A stretch of 64,000 nt of DNA. Source: Bacteroidales bacterium (GTDB lineage: Bacteria; Bacteroidota; Bacteroidia; Bacteroidales; UBA3824). Shown here one piece after another: positions 59,608-64,000 of this stretch. The position numbers were made by a program, and so were the translations under genes. The stretch spans positions 1-64,000 of the forward strand of contig JAEERW010000014.1 of the NCBI GenBank assembly GCA_016286055.1, given 5' to 3'. The notes beneath the pieces were generated by a model that was not told the DNA's origin, made no database searches, and saw nothing but the letters and a program-made list of their open reading frames with translations. How positions within the stretch are numbered: position 1 is the first letter of the stretch; each line of letters begins with the position of its first letter.

Positions 59608-60606
59608 ATGTTTGAGTTTACACAATTTGCATATCCTAAGGTCTTGTGGCTCTTGCTGTTGCTGGTGCCGTTGGCGGTGTGGTATTTTTTTAAACTGAAA
59701 AATTCGCATCCGGCGCTGACATTTAGCAATACGGGCGACTTTGGCAACAACTCCCTGTCGGTAAAAAAGATAGCGGCTTTTGCACCTTATGTTTTCAATT
59801 TTATAATAATCGCCCTTCTGATTGTTGCCTTGGCTCGTCCTCAGAGCACTTCGAGCAACGAAACCGTAACAAAAGAGGGTATCGACATAGTTATGGCAAT
59901 GGACGTTTCGGGTTCTATGCTTGCCCGCGACTTTAAGCCAAACCGTTTGGAGGCTGCCAAAAATGTAGCCGCTGACTTTATTCAGGGGCGCGAAAACGAC
60001 CGTATCGGTCTTGTGCTGTTTTCAGGCGAAAGTTTTACACAATGTCCCCTCACCGCCGACAAGGCAACGCTCGTTAACCTGATGTCAGTTATCCGCGAAG
60101 GAATGATTGAGGACGGTACTGCTATCGGTCTCGGACTTGCCAACGCTGTTGCACGTCTTAAAAATTCCGACGCAAAAAGCAAAATCGTAATTCTCCTTAC
60201 CGACGGCGTTAACAATATGGGCGAAATCGACCCCGTATTTGCCGCTGAAATAGCAGCACGCTATGGCATAAGGGTTTACACTATTGGCGTGGGCAAAAAC
60301 GGACTTGCTCCGTTTCCCGTTCAAGATCCGTTTGGTCGTGTTTATTACGAAAATATGGAGGTTCGTATCGACGAACCTACACTTAAAAAAATATCATCTC
60401 TTACAGATGGTCAATATTTCCGTGCCACCGACAATTTCTCGCTCAAAGAAATTTACGGCGAAATCGATAAACTTGAAAAAACTAAAATGCAGACCCTTAC
60501 AATGAACAAAACCCACGACAGATTTATGCCGTGGTTGTTGGCTGCTGCGGTTTTGATTGTAGTTAATATGTTAATAAAAATGACTTTGGGAAGATTTCTT
60601 CCATAA
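59608..60606 (+). CDS. batA: BatA, VWA-domain membrane protein
   Basis: The ATG at 59608 (MFEFTQFAYPKVLWLLLLLV) is preferred over the in-frame TTG at 59599; 332 aa. Two N-terminal membrane segments and one at the C-terminus flank a VWA domain with a complete MIDAS start DVSGS (D99), then IGLVLFSGESFTQCPLT and ILLTDGVNNMGEID. The name follows the Bacteroides aerotolerance operon, in which bat genes affected oxygen tolerance; the biochemistry is not defined. Confidence 0.93.
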   Translation: MFEFTQFAYPKVLWLLLLLVPLAVWYFFKLKNSHPALTFSNTGDFGNNSLSVKKIAAFAPYVFNFIIIALLIVALARPQSTSSNETVTKEGIDIVMAMDVSGSMLARDFKPNRLEAAKNVAADFIQGRENDRIGLVLFSGESFTQCPLTADKATLVNLMSVIREGMIEDGTAIGLGLANAVARLKNSDAKSKIVILLTDGVNNMGEIDPVFAAEIAARYGIRVYTIGVGKNGLAPFPVQDPFGRVYYENMEVRIDEPTLKKISSLTDGQYFRATDNFSLKEIYGEIDKLEKTKMQTLTMNKTHDRFMPWLLAAAVLIVVNMLIKMTLGRFLP

Positions 60607-60618
60607 TAAAATTTTATT

Positions 60619-61647
60619 ATGTTTGATATACAATTTGCAAACAAAGAATATCTCTACGGACTGATTGCAGTGCCTGTTTTAGCAGCGTTGTTTTTGCTCT
60701 ATCTTGCTAAGCGTAAGCGCGATATGCAGAAGATTGGCAACAGCGCGGTACTTCGTCCGTTGATGCCAGAATATTCAAAGGCGCGTCCTATTATTAGGTT
60801 TGCGTTTTTGACCGTTGCCCTTGCGTTTGTGATTATCGCCGCCGCTCGTCCACGTATGGGCAGCAAACTTTCGGAGGTAAAGACGCAAGGTTCTGAAATT
60901 ATGATACTTTTAGACATCAGCAACTCTATGCGTGCCACCGATATGTATCCCAACCGTTTGGAAAACACCAAGAATGCAATTTCAAACCTTGTAAAAAAAC
61001 TGTCGGGCGATAAAATCGGACTTGTGATTTTTGCAGGCTCGGCGTTTGTTCAAGTTCCTCTCACGAGCGACATTCAAGCCACCGACATTTTTGTGCAGTC
61101 GGTGTCGTGCGATATGATTTCCGAACAAGGTACGGCTCTCGGCGAGGCAATCAACCTTGGTGCAAGGTCGTTTTCTACCGAGTCGGAAACCTCTAAGGCA
61201 ATGATACTTATCACCGATGGCGAAAACCACGAGGCTAATCCTGACCCTGTTGCCGCCGCCAAAAATGCGTTAGACAAAGGTATAGTAACCTTTACAATCG
61301 GTATGGGAAGTCCACGAGGCACCACAATTCCCAAATCGGAGGGCAGCAGCGAGATGATTCGCGACAAGGACGGCAACATTGTGGTATCAAAACTCGACGA
61401 ACAGTCGCTGATACAGATTGCTCAGGCTGGCGGAGGTTCTTACGCCAAGGCTACCAACGGCGACTCTGGTCTCAAAGCCATTTATGAAGAAATTGGAAAA
61501 ATGAAGAAAGGCGAAATTGTTTCATACTCAGAATATGACGAAAAATACGCAGTGCCCACAGTTTTGGCGCTCGTTTTCTTCATTGCCGCTTGCTTTACTT
61601 TGCAGCGCAAAAACCGTTGGATCAATAAATTAGGCATATTCGACTAA
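60619..61647 (+). CDS. batB: BatB, VWA-domain membrane protein
   Basis: The 342-aa paralogue of BatA has N-terminal membrane segments ([33 protein letters not shown]), a VWA domain with MIDAS DISNS (D99), [19 protein letters not shown] and [15 protein letters not shown], and a C-terminal membrane segment ([17 protein letters not shown]). It starts 12 bp after batA. Confidence 0.93.
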   Translation: MFDIQFANKEYLYGLIAVPVLAALFLLYLAKRKRDMQKIGNSAVLRPLMPEYSKARPIIRFAFLTVALAFVIIAAARPRMGSKLSEVKTQGSEIMILLDISNSMRATDMYPNRLENTKNAISNLVKKLSGDKIGLVIFAGSAFVQVPLTSDIQATDIFVQSVSCDMISEQGTALGEAINLGARSFSTESETSKAMILITDGENHEANPDPVAAAKNALDKGIVTFTIGMGSPRGTTIPKSEGSSEMIRDKDGNIVVSKLDEQSLIQIAQAGGGSYAKATNGDSGLKAIYEEIGKMKKGEIVSYSEYDEKYAVPTVLALVFFIAACFTLQRKNRWINKLGIFD

Positions 61648-61666
61648 CATTTTAATTGAACAGAAA

Positions 61667-62614
61667 GTGAAAAGGACATTATTCTTAATATTGATGATAA
61701 CAGCCTTAACGGCAAATAGTTACGCCCAAGATGAGCGCAAGTTTGTTCGCGAGGGCAACGATTATTACTACGAACAGAAATACGACAAGGCTGAGGAACT
61801 CTATCAAAAGGCGGCTAACGAAAATTCTTCGTCGTATGAGGCTGCGTTTAACGTGGGCAATGCACGTTACCGTCAGGAAAAATATGGCGATGCGGCTTCG
61901 GCTTACAAAAGTTTGATAAAGAGTCAAACCGACCCTAAGAAACTCGCCGAATGTTACTATAATCTTGGTAACTCGCAGTTAGGCAGTTGTATGCAGATGG
62001 TAGAGCAACAAAAGTTAGACGGTGCTATCGCAATGGCTGATTCGGCTTTGGTTTCGTACAAAAATTCCATCATCAACGATCCACGTAACCAGCAGACCAA
62101 GTATAACTACTTATATACCAAAAAGTTAATCGAGGCTCTAAAACAGCAGCAGCAACAACAACAACAACAAAATCAAGATCAAAATCAGAACCAAGACCAA
62201 AACCAAGATCAAAATCAAGACAAGGATAATCAGAATAAAGAGCCCGATGCCGATGGTGACGGTATTCCTGACCGTGTGGAGCAGGGCGACAACCCATCGC
62301 AACCTCGCGACACCGATGGCGACGGCACTCCCGACTATAAGGACAACGACTCTGACAACGACGGCATTCCCGACTCAAAAGAGGCTGGCGACGACCCGAA
62401 GAATCCCAAGGATACCGACGGCGACGGAATGCCAGACTACCGCGACACCGACAGCAACAACAACGGAATTCCCGACAGCGAGGAGGCTCGCGCTATTTCG
62501 CAAGAAGACGCTGAGCGTATTCTCGAAGCCATCAACAAGGCGGACGCCGAAACTCAGAAAAAGGTGAAGGAGGAGGATTCTAAATCAAAAGTTAAACACG
62601 ACAAACAATGGTAA
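61667..62614 (+). CDS. batC: BatC, TPR protein with poly-Gln and thrombospondin type 3 repeats
   Basis: The GTG at 61667 begins a signal peptide ([21 protein letters not shown]) and gives 315 aa. TPRs cover about residues 25-150 ([30 protein letters not shown]). A run of Gln and Gln/Asn/Asp repeats follows (about 160-190), then thrombospondin type 3-like calcium-binding repeats ([53 protein letters not shown]). The repeats are not a usual part of BatC and are the odd feature here. It should be in the periplasm. Confidence 0.9.
   Translation: MKRTLFLILMITALTANSYAQDERKFVREGNDYYYEQKYDKAEELYQKAANENSSSYEAAFNVGNARYRQEKYGDAASAYKSLIKSQTDPKKLAECYYNLGNSQLGSCMQMVEQQKLDGAIAMADSALVSYKNSIINDPRNQQTKYNYLYTKKLIEALKQQQQQQQQQNQDQNQNQDQNQDQNQDKDNQNKEPDADGDGIPDRVEQGDNPSQPRDTDGDGTPDYKDNDSDNDGIPDSKEAGDDPKNPKDTDGDGMPDYRDTDSNNNGIPDSEEARAISQEDAERILEAINKADAETQKKVKEEDSKSKVKHDKQW
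62137..62230 (+). repeat. CAG/CAA-rich microsatellite in batC
   Basis: CAG and CAA triplets followed by CAAGAT/CAAAAT-type hexamers encode Gln then Gln-Asp/Gln-Asn repeats. Such a tract could vary in length by slippage without changing frame. Confidence 0.75.
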
Positions 62615-62631
62615 CCTTTAATTCTATACCT

Positions 62632-64000
62632 ATGAACAGACTGATTATAGCAATCACATTACTAACAGGCATAATATCAACCGCTTACGGACAAGATGTG
62701 GCAGTTACAGCCAATGCGCCCTCAACGGTTAAATCGGGTCAGCCGTTCCGCATCGAGTATACTGTGAATGCTCAGGGTGCACAGTTGGGTCAACCCGACC
62801 TTACGGGACTCAACTATTACGGTGCATCTACAAGTCAGAGCGTTAGTATTGTAAACGGCTATATGACAGTGAAATACTCGGTTTACTACACGGTTTCTGC
62901 GCCCAAAGCAGGCACTTATAAAATTCCACCTGTAACTGCCGAATACAACGGCAAAACCTACAAATCAAAGGAACTTGTGATTACGGCTCAGGACAATCCG
63001 CAACAAAACCAAGCACAAAATCAAGGTGGATCGCAAAATCAGCAGCAATCACAAGCCGAAGAACAAGTTAGCGGCAGCGGAAATCTCTTTATCGATGTAA
63101 ATGTCAATAAAAAAGAGGTTTACGTTGGGCAGCACATTGTTCTCTCCGCTGGTTTTTATTCGCGATACAACATTCAAGAGATAGCCGACACCAAATTGCC
63201 TTCTTATAATGGCTTTTGGGTCAAGGAGATATCCACTTCGTCGCGCATCACATTGCAACAGAAACTAATCAACGGCGTGCCTTATTCGTATGGACTTTTG
63301 CACAAAAAAGTGCTGATTCCGCAGCGAGCAGGCGACCTTGTGATTGAGCCTTACTCAATCGACTTTATTACCCGCGAAGGTTTTTGGGATAGTTACAAAC
63401 GCACTGGCAAAAGTACGACTAAAACAATCAAGGTTAAGCAGTTACCTTCGCCCAAACCTGATAATTTCGGAGGTGCGGTTGGTTCGTTTAATATTTCGAT
63501 GACCGCCGACAAAGAGGAGGTAAAACTCGACGACCCGCTCACAATTAAGGTAACACTCACCGGTAACGGCAACATCCAGTTGTGCGAGGCTCCCAAAGTA
63601 GATATTCCATCGGCATTTGAGGCATTTCCGCCTAAAAGCACCGAAAATATCAAAACCGACGACAATGGAATGTCGGGCACACGCACTTTCAACTATGTGG
63701 CAATTGCCCGTCAACCTGGTGAGATAACAATTCCGGCTGTGAAATTCTCGTATTTCGACCTTGCTACTAAGAGTTACAAAACAGTATCAACCAACGAGTT
63801 GACTATCAAAATCACAGGTGAGAGAGATTCCACTGCCACGGGATTTACTGGCGGTGTAATTAAATCTGACGTTGAAAACCTCGGTAGTGATATCCGTTTT
63901 ATCAAGCAGGGTTTTGAGTTGAAATCTAAGAAGTTTGGATTTTTTAATTCGTTTGAATTTTGGATGATTATTTTGGTTCTTGCACTTGCCTTTACCGCCG
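62632..64000 (+). CDS. batD: BatD, C-terminus cut by window edge
   Basis: An uninterrupted frame starts at ATG 62632 (MNRLIIAITLLTGIISTAYG, a good signal peptide) and runs off the right edge after 456 codons; an upstream in-frame ATG at 62608 overlaps the batC stop. The body is two or more beta-sandwiches (FRIEYTVNAQGAQLGQPDL; FNISMTADKEEVKLDDPLTI) with a Gln/Asn-rich linker between them, and a membrane segment (WMIILVLALAFTA) begins at the edge. It matches BatD of aerotolerance operons; it should be anchored with a large periplasmic part. Confidence 0.9.
   Translation, partial: MNRLIIAITLLTGIISTAYGQDVAVTANAPSTVKSGQPFRIEYTVNAQGAQLGQPDLTGLNYYGASTSQSVSIVNGYMTVKYSVYYTVSAPKAGTYKIPPVTAEYNGKTYKSKELVITAQDNPQQNQAQNQGGSQNQQQSQAEEQVSGSGNLFIDVNVNKKEVYVGQHIVLSAGFYSRYNIQEIADTKLPSYNGFWVKEISTSSRITLQQKLINGVPYSYGLLHKKVLIPQRAGDLVIEPYSIDFITREGFWDSYKRTGKSTTKTIKVKQLPSPKPDNFGGAVGSFNISMTADKEEVKLDDPLTIKVTLTGNGNIQLCEAPKVDIPSAFEAFPPKSTENIKTDDNGMSGTRTFNYVAIARQPGEITIPAVKFSYFDLATKSYKTVSTNELTIKITGERDSTATGFTGGVIKSDVENLGSDIRFIKQGFELKSKKFGFFNSFEFWMIILVLALAFTA

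Noticed and set aside
62137-62230. Short direct repeats considered as a CRISPR array
   Set aside because: The units are 3 or 6 bp, contiguous and in frame, without spacers; no cas genes are present.
62247-62567. 106-aa Thr/Ala-rich plus-strand frame
   Set aside because: It is an alternative frame of the thrombospondin type 3 repeats in batC.

Overview
The window looks like a chromosome segment from a Bacteroidota bacterium, most likely an AT-rich Bacteroidales. Evidence: two proteins end in type IX secretion sorting domains (type A at 16599-19214 and 28320-31676) and one in a gliding-motility type B domain (32131-34761). There is a GSCFA protein, TonB plug-like mini-proteins, a MoxR/DUF58/BatABCD operon, a trpBEGDCFA operon, and many -7 elements of the TAnnTTTG type. 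All four tRNA genes have the full TTTG-N19-TAnnTTTG promoter.

Layout. 1-5268 is mostly minus strand: a cut-off zinc-type alcohol dehydrogenase, a Bcp/PrxQ peroxidase, a YhcG-like DUF1016 nuclease, an aldo/keto reductase and an ATPase/DUF234 protein. 5560-10301 holds a membrane-anchored TIR protein, asnS, an AbiE-type toxin-antitoxin pair with a strong palindrome at its promoter, and a GNAT acetyltransferase. 10484-14807 is a duplicated cluster of four related membrane proteins, two of them with paired zinc ribbons. 14968-20647 has tRNA-Leu, then a minus-strand operon for a thioredoxin-like lipoprotein, a GSCFA protein, a secreted beta-domain protein and an OmpA protein.

20786-22295 is a radical SAM/SPASM enzyme with its small partner lipoprotein. 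It is followed by a membrane Ser/Thr kinase, an RluB-type pseudouridine synthase with a long disordered arm, a UbiA prenyltransferase, tRNA-Thr, glycerate kinase, tRNA-Lys, a large CotH/lamin-tail secreted protein, tRNA-Ser and a large type B T9SS substrate.

34766-47029 is dominated by a Sia-like partner-switching system: three SpoIIE/PP2C-type proteins (one degenerate, two fused to YfiR and PAS sensors), two SiaB-like kinases and one SiaC-like phosphoprotein. DUF721, Uup, DUF368 and a THUMP methyltransferase are interspersed. 47149-48928 holds a secreted nuclease/phosphatase and a plug-only protein.

49061-55617 is the trp operon. It is preceded by a leader peptide with three consecutive Trp codons, alternative pairings and a strong terminator, which together form a ribosome-mediated attenuator. 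A second plug-only paralogue follows. 56469 to the right edge is the moxR/DUF58/bat operon, cut off inside batD.

The most novel material is the duplicated zinc-ribbon/membrane cluster, whose outer domain resembles that of the TIR protein; the expanded Sia-like switch; the radical SAM/lipoprotein pair; and the trp attenuator, whose antiterminator pairing appears to invade the terminator loop.
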